NCBI GenBank assembly: GCA_023252095.1
Contig: JAHEXN010000047.1
Span: 1 to 15,380 of the forward strand
DNA from: Actinomycetes bacterium
Lineage (GTDB): Bacteria > Actinomycetota > Actinomycetes > Propionibacteriales > Nocardioidaceae
Direction of reading: 5' to 3'
Length of the DNA: 15,380 bases
Shown: piece after piece, positions 7,774-13,940 of the stretch
How positions within the stretch are numbered: the first letter of the stretch is position 1
How the letters are laid out: each line of letters starts with the position of its first letter
Program-made: the position numbers and the translations under genes
The notes under the pieces: model-generated
The model's database searches: none
What the model saw: only the letters and a program-made list of their open reading frames with translations
What the model was told of the DNA's origin: nothing

Positions 7774-8652
7774 ATGGATCCCGTCGTGACGCCGTTGCGG
7801 AAGTTCAACCTCGCGTGGAGCCGCCGCGTCGGCGCGCTCGAGGAGTCGTTCCTCGGATCGGGCCGGGCGCTGGGCCCCAACCGTGTGCTCTTCGAGCTCG
7901 ACGAGCAGGGCGTCGCGGTCGCGGAGCTGCGCGAGCGCCTCGGCCTGGACTCCGGCTACACGAGCCGGCTGCTGCGCCAGCTGGAGGACGAGGGGCTCGT
8001 CCGCGTCGAGGCTGATCCGGCGGACGCCCGGCGGCGACGCGTCGTGCCGACGCAGTCGGGCGTGGCCGCGCGCGCGGACCTGGAGCAGCGCTCGGAGCAG
8101 AAGGCGCGCGAGGTCGTGGGTCCGTTGAGCCCACGGCTGCAGCACCGACTCGCCGGCCTGCTGGCCGAGGCCGACCGGGTGCTGCGGTCGCCGGACGTCA
8201 CGATCGTCGACGTGCCTCCCGCCGACCCGGACGCGCGGGCGGCGGTGGCGGCGTACCTGCGGGAGCTCGACGACCGGTTCGCGACGGGGTTCGACCCCGA
8301 GCAGGCGGCCCAGGACGAGGTCGAGTTCACGCGGGAGCGTGGCCTGTTCCTCGTCGCCCGGTCCGGGACGGACGTGGTCGGCTGTGGCGCGCTGCGGTGG
8401 CTGGGGTCCGACGTGGCGGAGATCAAGCGCATGTGGGTCAACCCCGACTGGCGAGGGCTCGGCGTCGCCCAGCGGCTGTTGTCGCGCCTCGAGGACGAGG
8501 CCGTGCGGAGCCACCGGCCGCTCGTGCGACTCGACACCCACGGCGACCTGGCTGCGGCGATCGCGATGTACCGGCGAGCGGGCTACGTCGAGGTGCCGCG
8601 TTACAACGACAACCCGTACGCCCAGCACTGGTTCGAGAAGCAGATCGACTGA
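7774..8652 (+). CDS. MarR-family regulator fused to a GNAT acetyltransferase
   Basis: The 292-residue protein joins two domains. Residues about 1-140 are a MarR winged helix: helix-turn-helix VAVAELRERLGLDSGYTSRLLRQLEDEGLV (47-76) and a basic wing DPADARRRRVVPT (81-93). Residues about 143-290 are a GNAT domain with motif A VNPDWRGLGVAQRLL (222-236; acetyl-CoA-binding R227-G-L-G) and a C-terminal YRRAGYVEVPRYNDNPYAQHWF stretch. Such MarR-GNAT fusions are known in actinobacteria and proteobacteria, but the acetyl acceptor is generally undefined. The gene probably controls itself through the palindrome at 7753-7772. The neighbouring disulfide reductase, 47 bases downstream, has its own likely promoter, so shared regulation is possible but unproven. 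Confidence 0.9.
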   Translation: MDPVVTPLRKFNLAWSRRVGALEESFLGSGRALGPNRVLFELDEQGVAVAELRERLGLDSGYTSRLLRQLEDEGLVRVEADPADARRRRVVPTQSGVAARADLEQRSEQKAREVVGPLSPRLQHRLAGLLAEADRVLRSPDVTIVDVPPADPDARAAVAAYLRELDDRFATGFDPEQAAQDEVEFTRERGLFLVARSGTDVVGCGALRWLGSDVAEIKRMWVNPDWRGLGVAQRLLSRLEDEAVRSHRPLVRLDTHGDLAAAIAMYRRAGYVEVPRYNDNPYAQHWFEKQID

Positions 8653-8686
8653 CGACCGGCGCTCAGCGGGCCGCGTGGGGTGCGCC

Positions 8687-8699
8687 TAGGCTCGGCGCC
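8687..8699 (+). promoter_or_regulatory. Leaderless promoter -10 (TAGGCT-N7-ATG) of the disulfide reductase
   Basis: TAGGCT at 8687-8692 is followed by 7 bases and the ATG at 8700, and there is no Shine-Dalgarno sequence before that ATG. This is the same box and spacing as at the aminotransferase start on the other strand. The -35 region is not recognisable. Confidence 0.6.
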
Positions 8700-10061
8700 A
8701 TGGCCCACGTCGTCGTGATCGGCGGTGACGCCGCCGGCATGAGTGCCGCGGCGGCGCTGCGTCGTCGTCTCCCGGACGCCTACGAGGTCGTCGTCCTGGA
8801 GCGGGGCGAGTGGACCTCGTACTCCGCCTGCGGCATCCCGTACTGGGTCGCCGGCGACGTCGAGTCGGCCGACGACCTCGTGGCCCGCAGCCCGGAGGAG
8901 CACCGGGCGAACGGCATCGACCTCCGCACCGGCACCGAGGCCGTCGCGATCGATCTCGAGGCGCGCGAGGTCGAGACCGAGCACGGTGACCGCATCGCCT
9001 TTGAGGTGCTCGTCGTTGCGACCGGCGCCGAGCCCGTGCGGCCCGATCTGCCCGGCATCGACGGCCAGGGCATCCTCGGCGTGCAGAACCTGGGCGACGG
9101 CCAGGCCGTCCTCGACGCCCTCGAGACGGATCCCCAGCACGTCGTGGTCGTCGGCAGCGGCTACGTCGGCCTCGAGATGGCCGAGGCGTTCGTGGCCCGG
9201 GGCATCCGCACGACGGTCGTCGAGAAGGCGCCCGTGCCCCTGTCGATCATCGAGCCGAGCTTGGGTGAGATCGTCGCCGACGCGATGCGGGGTCGGGGCA
9301 TCGAGCTCCGCACCGGAGCAGCGGTGGAGGGATTCGAGCTCGACGACGACGGCCACGTCACGGGTGTCACGGTCGACGGTGAGGTGCTCCCGGCCGACCT
9401 GGTCGTGCTCGGCCTCGGCGTCACCGCTCGTTCGGCGCTCGCTGCCGAGGCCGGCCTGCCCACTGGCGTCAAGGGTGGCATCGTCACCGACGCGCGGCAG
9501 CGGGTCGCGGGCGCCGACCGTGTCTGGGCCGCCGGTGACTGCGTCGAGACCCGCGACCGCACGACCGACCTGCCCCTGCACCTGCCGCTCGGCACACACG
9601 CCAATAAGCAGGGCATGGTCGTGGCCGACGACGTCGCGTCCACGCTGCTCGGCGAGCCGAACCGCCTGACGTTCCCCGGCGTCGTGCAGACCGCCATCAC
9701 CAAGTTCTGTGCCCTCGAGATCTCCCGCACCGGGCTAGGCGAGCAGCAGGCGAAGGACGCCGGCCTCGATCCCGTGGTGGTCTCGATCGAGACGAGTGAC
9801 CGAGCGGGATACATGCCCGAGGCCGGCTCGATGACGGTGCTCCTCGTGGCCGACCGCGGATCGCGGCGCCTGCTCGGCCTGCAGGTCGTCGGCACCGAGA
9901 ACGCTGGGCTCCGGGTCGACGCCGCGGCCACGGCCCTCACGGCCGGCATGACGGTCGACGACGTCGTGATGCTCGACCTCGCCTACGCGCCGCCGTTCGC
10001 CTCCGTCTGGAGCCCGATCCAGGTCGCGGCCCGCGCGGCGGTCAAGGCCCTCGGCGCCTGA
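8700..10061 (+). CDS. FAD-dependent pyridine nucleotide-disulfide oxidoreductase, CoA-disulfide reductase/NADH oxidase type
   Basis: The 453-residue flavoprotein has an FAD Rossmann motif VVVIGGDAAGMSAA (4-17), an active-site cysteine Cys44 in YSACGIPYW, an ATGAEP motif (107-112), an NAD(P)H-binding motif VVVVGSGYVGLEMAEAF (148-164), the second FAD motif VWAAGDC (275-281) and a C-terminal dimerisation domain with DLAYAPPFASVWSPI (426-440). The single redox cysteine in a CGIPY context marks the single-cysteine group: CoA-disulfide reductase, NADH oxidase or NAD(P)H polysulfide reductase. The conserved tyrosine of DLAYAPPF fits CoA-disulfide reductases, but the substrate cannot be fixed. Actinobacteria mostly use mycothiol, so the physiological disulfide is open. 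The ATG at 8700 is chosen because the FAD motif begins 3 residues later and a -10 box precedes it. Confidence 0.9.
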   Translation: MAHVVVIGGDAAGMSAAAALRRRLPDAYEVVVLERGEWTSYSACGIPYWVAGDVESADDLVARSPEEHRANGIDLRTGTEAVAIDLEAREVETEHGDRIAFEVLVVATGAEPVRPDLPGIDGQGILGVQNLGDGQAVLDALETDPQHVVVVGSGYVGLEMAEAFVARGIRTTVVEKAPVPLSIIEPSLGEIVADAMRGRGIELRTGAAVEGFELDDDGHVTGVTVDGEVLPADLVVLGLGVTARSALAAEAGLPTGVKGGIVTDARQRVAGADRVWAAGDCVETRDRTTDLPLHLPLGTHANKQGMVVADDVASTLLGEPNRLTFPGVVQTAITKFCALEISRTGLGEQQAKDAGLDPVVVSIETSDRAGYMPEAGSMTVLLVADRGSRRLLGLQVVGTENAGLRVDAAATALTAGMTVDDVVMLDLAYAPPFASVWSPIQVAARAAVKALGA

Positions 10062-10067
10062 GCGCCG
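10052..10067 (+). terminator. Small hairpin over the stop codon of the disulfide reductase
   Basis: CGGCGC (10052-10057), loop CTGA and GCGCCG (10062-10067) form a perfect 6-bp stem whose loop holds the TGA stop. There is no T-tract. It could be a weak terminator before the aldolase gene; the evidence is only the stem and its place. Confidence 0.3.
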
Positions 10068-10132
10068 CAGGGCTGGAATACTGGCGCGCATCACTTGTCC
10101 GTGACCCCCTTCCTCGTGACCCAGGAGCGTTC

Positions 10133-11152
10133 ATGCCCGTCGCCACTCCCGAGATCTACGCCGAGATGCTCGACAAGGCCAAGCGCGAGTCGTACGCGTA
10201 CCCGGCCATCAACGTCTCGAGCTCGCAGACCCTGAACGCGGCCCTCGCGGGCTTCGCCGAGGCCGAGAGCGACGGCATCATCCAGATCTCCACCGGTGGT
10301 GCCGAGTACCTCTCCGGCCCGACCGTCAAGGACATGGTGTCGGGCTCACTGGCCTTCGCCTCGTTCGCGCAGGAGGTCGCCAAGAAGTACCCCGTCAACG
10401 TCGCGCTGCACACCGACCACTGCCCCAAGGACAAGCTCGACGGCTTCGTCCGGCCGCTCATCGCGGCCTCGGAGGAGCGCGTCAAGGGCGGCGGCCTGCC
10501 GTACTTCCAGTCGCACATGTGGGACGGCTCGGCCGTGCCGCTGGAGGAGAACCTCGAGATCGCGAAGGACCTCCTGGCGCGCGCGTCGGCCGCCAAGATC
10601 ATCCTCGAGGTCGAGATCGGCATCGTCGGCGGCGAGGAGGACGGCGTCGAGGGCGGCATGGGTGAGCACCTCTACACGACCCCCGAGGACGCCCTCGCCA
10701 CCGCAGCCGCGCTCGGCGTGGGCGAGCAGGGGCGCTACCTGACGGCGCTGACGTTCGGCAACGTGCACGGCGTCTACAAGCCGGGCAACGTCACGCTGCG
10801 TCCGGAGATCCTCAAGGCCGCCCAGGAGGCCGTCGCCGCGCAGTACGGCAAGGAAGCGCCGTTCGACCTGGTGTTTCACGGCGGCTCGGGCTCGCTGCCC
10901 GAGGAGATCTCGGCCGCGGTCGACTACGGCGTCGTCAAGATGAACGTCGACACCGACACGCAGTACGCGTTCACGCGTCCGGTCGCCGGACACATGCTCG
11001 CGAACTACGACGGCGTCCTGAAGGTCGACGGCGAGGTCGGCAACAAGAAGCAGTACGACCCCCGCGCCTGGGGCAAGGCCGCCGAGGCCGGCATGGCCGC
11101 CCGCATCGTCCAGGCCTGCACCGAGCTCCGGAGCACCGGCACCAAGCTCTGA
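10133..11152 (+). CDS. fba: Class II fructose-1,6-bisphosphate aldolase
   Basis: This zinc enzyme of glycolysis and gluconeogenesis cleaves fructose 1,6-bisphosphate to dihydroxyacetone phosphate and glyceraldehyde 3-phosphate. The 339-residue product shows ALHTDHCPKD (91-100) with catalytic Asp95 and zinc-ligand His96, VEIG with Glu161, GNVHGVYKPG (209-218) with His212, VFHGGSGS (247-254) with His249, and the phosphate-binding VVKMNVDTDTQYAF (267-280). All residues expected for a class IIA enzyme are present. AGGAG at 10123-10127 lies 5 bases before the ATG. The gene stands alone between two unrelated units. The left palindromic repeat begins 14 bases after its stop and may act as its terminator. 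Confidence 0.97.
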   Translation: MPVATPEIYAEMLDKAKRESYAYPAINVSSSQTLNAALAGFAEAESDGIIQISTGGAEYLSGPTVKDMVSGSLAFASFAQEVAKKYPVNVALHTDHCPKDKLDGFVRPLIAASEERVKGGGLPYFQSHMWDGSAVPLEENLEIAKDLLARASAAKIILEVEIGIVGGEEDGVEGGMGEHLYTTPEDALATAAALGVGEQGRYLTALTFGNVHGVYKPGNVTLRPEILKAAQEAVAAQYGKEAPFDLVFHGGSGSLPEEISAAVDYGVVKMNVDTDTQYAFTRPVAGHMLANYDGVLKVDGEVGNKKQYDPRAWGKAAEAGMAARIVQACTELRSTGTKL

Positions 11153-11165
11153 CCCGAACCGCGGT

Positions 11166-11250
11166 TTCCCACGAGACCGCTCGAATCCCGCGCCGCGCGC
11201 ACGAAACTTCGTGTGCGTGACGCGGGATTTCTGGGTTCACCCAGAAATCC
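11166..11250 (-). repeat. Left copy of the palindromic repeat
   Basis: The core 11184-11229 is a 46-bp imperfect palindrome (19 of 23 positions symmetric, several of the rest G-T wobbles) centred on CACGAAACTTCGTG. Outside it, 11166-11183 (TTCCCACGAGACCGCTCG) is shared exactly, in inverted orientation, with the right copy. Inside, toward the gene, a second perfect hairpin occupies 11225-11250. The core plus outer arm matches the reverse complement of 12281-12344 at 57 of 64 bases. Confidence 0.88.
11225..11250 (-). terminator. Perfect 11-bp hairpin after the nuclease-like gene
   Basis: GGATTTCTGGG (11225-11235), loop TTCA, CCCAGAAATCC (11240-11250) form a perfect 11-bp stem with a 4-base loop. 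It starts 6 bases after the stop of the minus-strand nuclease-like gene and overlaps the palindromic core by 5 bases. It has no T-tract. It probably acts as the 3' end structure of that gene, and with the core palindrome it may also stop aldolase transcription from the other side. Confidence 0.5.
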
Positions 11251-11256
11251 TGGTGG

Positions 11257-12201
11257 TCAGGCGGCGAGGTGTCCGAACTGGCGGCGGGACTGCTCCATCC
11301 CGGCGCGGAGCTCGGCGGCGACGACGCGCCGACGGGCCCCGGCCAGCTGGGGCCAGATGATCCGGGTCATGCCCCACCCGAGCCGACGGATCGCGTCCTC
11401 GCGGACCTTCTCGTGCGCGAGGTCGTGCCCGGTCTGGTACTTCAGCATCCCGTCGAACTCGCCTAGGTGCCGGTACTCGCGCCACCCGAAGTCCGAGATG
11501 CCGACGAGCACACCGTCCTCGTCGTGGATCGGCACCTGGAGATCGGGCCGGGGCAGTCGGAACTCGCGCATCAGGTACCGCGAGCGTGACTCGCCGGCTG
11601 ACTCGGACCGGGCGTCGCTCAGGGTGAGGGTCAGCTTCGCGTGCCGAGCCCGACGCCAGTCCGCGTGAGCGCGGGCTTCACGGAGGAGCTCGTCGTGGTC
11701 GGTCAGGCCGAGGTGCTGCATCGAGTCGACGATGACGAGCCCTGACTCGGTCGTCTCGCGGACCGCGACGTCCCAGGCGGTCCGTGCGCCGCGGGTGACG
11801 AGGAGGCCGTCGATCTCGGTGACGTCGTCCTTGACGAGGGTCGCCACGTGGTGCGCGACGCCGGCCTGGTGGCGGCCGCGCCCGGTGTCGAGGCGAGTGA
11901 CGTGCACGTGTTCGAGGTCGACACCCCAGACTGAGGCGCCCTGCAGGATCGCGGCCGAGTGGTGGGAGAACACGACCTTCCCGGCGAATCGCGTGGCCAC
12001 GGCGTGGCAGCGGATGACGTGCTGCTCCTCGGGCCGAAGACGAGCGTGCTCGGGCGGTGCGTAGAGGCCGACGCCGATCCGGAGAAGCGCGCCGTCGCGC
12101 ACGGCGGCTGTCAGGATTCGGTCATCGAGGCCGTGCTCGAGCACCTCGGGGCGGGTCAGGAACCCACGGTCGGCGAGCAGTTGGTCGAGGTCCGGATGCA
12201 T
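11257..12201 (-). CDS. AbiEi-like winged-helix protein with C-terminal Vsr/DUF559-like nuclease domain
   Basis: The 314-residue protein begins with a winged helix of the AbiEi antitoxin type: LLADRGFLTRPEVLEHGLDDRILTAAVRDGALLRIGVGLYAPP (8-50). A middle part contains FSHHSAAILQGASVWG (78-93). The C-terminus (about 200-287) looks like the PD-(D/E)XK fold of Vsr/DUF559 proteins: SAGESRSR with Glu204, VGISDFGW with Asp237, GEFDGMLKY with Glu248, Asp250 and Lys254, then KVREDAIRRLGWGMTRIIWPQL (265-286). These residues suggest an intact active site. There is no AbiEii nucleotidyltransferase or other partner next to it. The start at 12201 is where family similarity begins; the frame stays open to 12486, but that part crosses the right repeat and is unlikely to be coding. 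A possible leaderless -10 (GATCCT) lies 6 bases upstream. Function is unknown: mobility, defence and regulation are all possible. Confidence 0.75.
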   Translation of the reverse strand: MHPDLDQLLADRGFLTRPEVLEHGLDDRILTAAVRDGALLRIGVGLYAPPEHARLRPEEQHVIRCHAVATRFAGKVVFSHHSAAILQGASVWGVDLEHVHVTRLDTGRGRHQAGVAHHVATLVKDDVTEIDGLLVTRGARTAWDVAVRETTESGLVIVDSMQHLGLTDHDELLREARAHADWRRARHAKLTLTLSDARSESAGESRSRYLMREFRLPRPDLQVPIHDEDGVLVGISDFGWREYRHLGEFDGMLKYQTGHDLAHEKVREDAIRRLGWGMTRIIWPQLAGARRRVVAAELRAGMEQSRRQFGHLAA

Positions 12202-12259
12202 GCGCCGAGGATCGACCACCGGCGTCCCGCGGTCGAACGGATGCCCACAGGGCCGATGC

Positions 12260-12344
12260 GGAAACCAGGGTTCGCCCAGGAATCCCGCGTCGAGCGCACG
12301 AAGTTTCGTGTGCTCGACGCAGGATTCGAGCGGTCTCGTGGGAA
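12260..12344 (+). repeat. Right copy of the palindromic repeat
   Basis: The core 12281-12326 is a 46-bp near-perfect palindrome (20 of 23 positions symmetric) centred on CACGAAGTTTCGTG. It is followed by the arm CGAGCGGTCTCGTGGGAA (12327-12344) shared with the left copy. The inner part 12260-12280 matches the left copy's hairpin region only loosely (13 of 21) and no longer forms its perfect stem. The copy lies 58 bases upstream of the nuclease-like gene's start codon, so any upstream promoter elements of that gene lie next to it. Confidence 0.88.
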
Positions 12345-12413
12345 TCCGGGACGGGTGGCCGTGTCGACACGAAACGTGGACGACACGCGACCTCACACGG
12401 TCTTGTTCCGGGG

Positions 12414-12429
12414 GAAACCACTTCGAAAC
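12414..12429 (+). promoter_or_regulatory. Possible GlnR-type nitrogen-control site
   Basis: GAAAC (12414-12418) is repeated after 6 bases as GAAAC (12425-12429). Actinobacterial GlnR boxes are built from 5-mers of the GnnAC/GnAAC kind spaced by 6 bases, and this pair fits that form. It ends 22 bases before the ATG of the first gene of the nitrogen-starvation cluster. Such short motifs arise by chance, so this is a lead only. A 10-bp palindrome, GTGTCGACAC, lies further upstream at 12361-12370. Confidence 0.35.
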
Positions 12430-12451
12430 GGCCGGGCCGTGGACTTGATCC

Positions 12452-13279
12452 ATGACCACGGGCCACCTCGACTCCCACCGCCACATCGGGCGGCTGCCGG
12501 AGTTCGCGTTCTACGGTGGTCCGCCGATCCAGGCCGACGTGACCGCCAAGGCGACCGTCGCCGAGTTCATCGCGACCCTCGACGACGAGGGTACCGAGCG
12601 CGCGCTGGTGCTGCCGAACTACGGCGTGCCGATCCCCGACGCCGCGTTCGACCTGAACCCGCTCGCGATCGAGGCGGCGCAGAAGGACGACCGCGTCAGC
12701 TGCGGCCTGTGGGTCTCGCCCAAGGCGTCTGACGCCGAGCGCAACGACGGCGCGCTCGCCCTCGCGACGGAGCACGGCGTCAAGGCGCTCAAGACGAGCT
12801 TCCTCCTCGGCGGCTCGCCCACTGACCCCGACTGCGCCGAGCAGATCGACCGGATCTTCACGACCGCGGCCCAGCACGACCTCGTGGTGCACGTGCACAC
12901 CTCGCCGGGCGCCGCGAGCGACATCGACCAGATCGGCCACCTCGTCGAGAGGTACGGCGACGACACCAAGATCCACCTCGTCCACCTGGGCGGCGGCATG
13001 AGCGGCCACATGAAGCTCATCGGGGGCCGGCTCTTCGACTGGATCGAGGCCGGCAAGCAGGTCTACACCGACACGAGCTGGACGATCGGCTTCGCCCCGC
13101 TGTGGCTCGTGAGCGAGATCGAGAAGCGCGGGATCGGCCACGACCGGATCCTCTTCGCGACCGACGCGCCGTGGGGCGACTTCGCCGGCGAGCACGCCCG
13201 TCTCGCGGCCGCCGCGGGCGACGGCGAGCTCGCCGACCACTTCTTCCACCGCAACTTCGAGGCGCTCTACGGCACGTGA
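12452..13279 (+). CDS. Metal-dependent amidohydrolase (amidohydrolase-2 type TIM barrel)
   Basis: The 275-residue product is a compact TIM-barrel hydrolase. The metal site is complete: the HxH pair in LDSHRHIG (His9, His11), a second-strand histidine in VVHVHTSPG (His147/149), HLVHLGGG (His178) and the catalytic Asp238 in FATDAPWGD. Enzymes of this group hydrolyse or decarboxylate small carboxylic or amide substrates; which one cannot be read from sequence. The gene heads the nitrogen-starvation cluster on the same strand, 104 bases before the MSMEG_0572-like gene, in a cluster whose usual hydrolase is a nitrilase. The ATG at 12452 is chosen because the HxH motif follows directly; only a weak GTGGA (12439-12443) precedes it. 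Confidence 0.85.
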   Translation: MTTGHLDSHRHIGRLPEFAFYGGPPIQADVTAKATVAEFIATLDDEGTERALVLPNYGVPIPDAAFDLNPLAIEAAQKDDRVSCGLWVSPKASDAERNDGALALATEHGVKALKTSFLLGGSPTDPDCAEQIDRIFTTAAQHDLVVHVHTSPGAASDIDQIGHLVERYGDDTKIHLVHLGGGMSGHMKLIGGRLFDWIEAGKQVYTDTSWTIGFAPLWLVSEIEKRGIGHDRILFATDAPWGDFAGEHARLAAAAGDGELADHFFHRNFEALYGT

Positions 13280-13383
13280 CCTCGATCCCCAGCCCTGGCC
13301 CGCAACGGCGCGACGCCAGCACCGCAGGACCCGGCCCGACCACCCACCGCAGCACAGCAGTCCGACACCCACCAGGAGAACTC

Positions 13384-13908
13384 ATGACCGACATCGACGA
13401 CCAGATCGCCGCCAACATCGAGGCCTCGCTCGGCGAGATCGCCCACCCGTCGCTGCCGAAGGGCACGAACCTCTACGGCTCGACCAAGATCTTCCCCGAC
13501 TACCAGGCCGAGGAGGGGCAGTCGTACTTCACGCTGATCCATGGCATCCCGCACGAGTCGTCGGTCAGCTTCGTCGCGATCCTGCAGGCCACCCGCGCGC
13601 TGCGGAAGGGCTTCGAGACCGCGATCTACTTCTACGGTCCTGGCACCCTGGCGGTCTCGGCCAACCGCGGCTTCCCGACCACGGGCGACGCCGGCTTCCC
13701 GGGCGAGCTCAACATGAACGGCTCGATCGAGACCTACATCGCCGAGGGGGGCACGGTCTTCGCGTGCCGCTTCGGCCTGGCGCTGCACGGCATCCGCGAG
13801 GAGGACCTGATCGAGGGCGTCATCCCCGCCCACCCGCTCGACGTGCAGGACGCGATCATCCACTACGCCCGCAAGGGCGCCATCATCAACTCGGTCTACA
13901 ACCTCTGA
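13384..13908 (+). CDS. MSMEG_0572/Sll0783-family nitrogen starvation response protein
   Basis: The 174-residue protein is recognised by its family sequence: GTNLYGSTKIFPDYQAEEGQ (about 22-42), a DsrE-like stretch SFVAILQATRALRKGFETAIYFYGPG, then GEVTACRFG-like VFACRFGLALHG and a C-terminal PAHPLDVQDAIIHYARKGAIINSVYNL. No signal peptide or membrane segment is present. Sll0783 of Synechocystis is induced by nitrogen starvation and needed for polyhydroxybutyrate accumulation; family members are part of the Nit1C nitrilase cluster. The biochemical activity is not established. AGGAG at 13374-13378 lies 5 bases before the ATG. The radical SAM gene follows after 32 bases with no nitrilase between, unlike in Synechocystis. 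Confidence 0.88.
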   Translation: MTDIDDQIAANIEASLGEIAHPSLPKGTNLYGSTKIFPDYQAEEGQSYFTLIHGIPHESSVSFVAILQATRALRKGFETAIYFYGPGTLAVSANRGFPTTGDAGFPGELNMNGSIETYIAEGGTVFACRFGLALHGIREEDLIEGVIPAHPLDVQDAIIHYARKGAIINSVYNL

Positions 13909-13940
13909 TCCCGATCACGACCAGGGACTGAGGAGACCAC

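Larger units (their letters stand above)
11166..12344. mobile_element. Putative repeat-bounded cassette with a single nuclease-like gene
   Basis: Two inverted copies of a palindromic repeat (11166-11250 and 12260-12344) enclose one minus-strand gene and nothing else. The outer 64 bases of the two copies (11166-11229 and 12281-12344) align without gaps at 57 positions. The segment sits between aldolase and the nitrogen-starvation cluster. There is no transposase gene and I see no target-site duplication at the outer ends. Calling it mobile is an inference from the terminal inverted repeats and the accessory gene; chromosomal repeats that merely flank the gene would look the same. Confidence 0.4.

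Noticed and set aside
11150..12360. Target-site duplication or transposase for the repeat-bounded cassette
   Set aside because: The bases just outside the two repeats (CCGCGGT on the left, TCCGGGA on the right) do not match, and the only gene inside is not a transposase.
12202..12486. Extension of the nuclease-like protein by 95 residues at its N-terminus
   Set aside because: The extra part runs through the palindromic repeat and has no family similarity; AbiEi-type similarity begins at the ATG at 12201.
12122..13372. Long open frame (416 codons) on the minus strand antisense to the amidohydrolase
   Set aside because: Its translation is Val/Arg/Glu/Gly-rich with no family motifs and it mirrors the codons of the plus-strand amidohydrolase, whose metal site is complete. 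High GC makes such shadow frames common.
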